Below are positions 64,000 to 64,000 of a DNA stretch of 64,000 nucleotides, in pieces. This DNA comes from Clostridia bacterium (lineage in GTDB: Bacteria > Bacillota > Clostridia > Christensenellales > CAG-138). Both the position numbers and the translations under genes were made by a program. The first letter of the stretch is position 1. Each line of letters starts with the position of its first letter. A model generated the notes under the pieces. The model had not been told where the DNA came from, did not search any database, and saw only the letters and a list, made by a program, of their open reading frames with translations. The stretch is from contig JAFWVQ010000037.1 in the NCBI GenBank assembly GCA_017523925.1, positions 1 to 64,000 of the forward strand, in the 5' to 3' direction.

Positions 64000-64000
64000 T

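Overview
The window looks like a chromosome segment of an uncultured, endospore-forming Clostridia-type Firmicute. Evidence: GGAGG-type ribosome binding sites throughout, SpoVT, a BofA family protein, an orphan Spo0A C-terminal domain protein, sigma-A promoters with 17-base spacers, lipoprotein and LPXTG/sortase surface proteins, and the low-GC Gram-positive neighbourhoods Xaa-Pro peptidase/EF-P and TrmK/Nif3/zinc-ribbon protein. I cannot name a species.

Layout. (1) 1-25 kb is mostly core: a dockerin remnant, a YitT transporter-like protein, Xaa-Pro peptidase and efp, TrmK, Nif3, RNase P RNA, Spo0A-C protein, spoVT, adenosylhomocysteinase, a peptidoglycan amidase, BofA, an SAH/MTA deaminase-type amidohydrolase, a surface O-acylation set (MBOAT, DUF4358, SGNH), class III fructose-1,6-bisphosphatase, an SH3/NlpC hydrolase and peptidase E. 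(2) 26-29.4 kb is a scarred integration site: tRNA-Leu(TAA), near-identical 76-base repeats copying its 3' end, a coiled-coil remnant starting at the second repeat, an AlbA-type ATP-binding regulator, a truncated ParB and further debris. (3) 29.4-41.2 kb is a minus-strand sortase pilus/adhesin operon headed by a 2799-residue LPXTG protein with about 30 GG-[FY] motifs. (4) 41.7-46.6 kb is an AT-richer five-gene cassette (HTH/zinc-ribbon regulator, ApgM-like phosphoglycerate mutase, PP-loop ATPase, membrane/coiled-coil protein, histidine phosphatase). (5) 46.9-60.4 kb is the most unusual unit: one plus-strand operon of a secreted, membrane-anchored VWA protein, a 1213-residue tubulin/FtsZ-like protein, a 625-residue coiled-coil membrane protein, a 1277-residue membrane protein ending in a DA1-like zinc peptidase, a transglutaminase lipoprotein and a HExxH protein. 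(6) 60.5-64 kb carries an AT-rich HAD phosphatase/membrane protein, HTH debris and a type II restriction-modification pair cut by the window end.

How it fits. The VWA-TubL operon has parts expected outside the membrane (VWA domain, transglutaminase lipoprotein), in it (three membrane proteins) and inside it (tubulin-like GTPase). This suggests an envelope-spanning, cytoskeleton-coupled machine. A VWA/tubulin-like pairing has been described for membrane remodelling in bacteria and archaea, but I do not know the DA1-peptidase and transglutaminase partners seen here as described parts of it. It sits between accessory cassettes and beside a restriction-modification system, so a defence role is possible but not shown.

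Quality caution: four otherwise intact genes each lack one base in an A-run (near 445, 24089, 25783 and 59860). They may be assembly errors or real decay.
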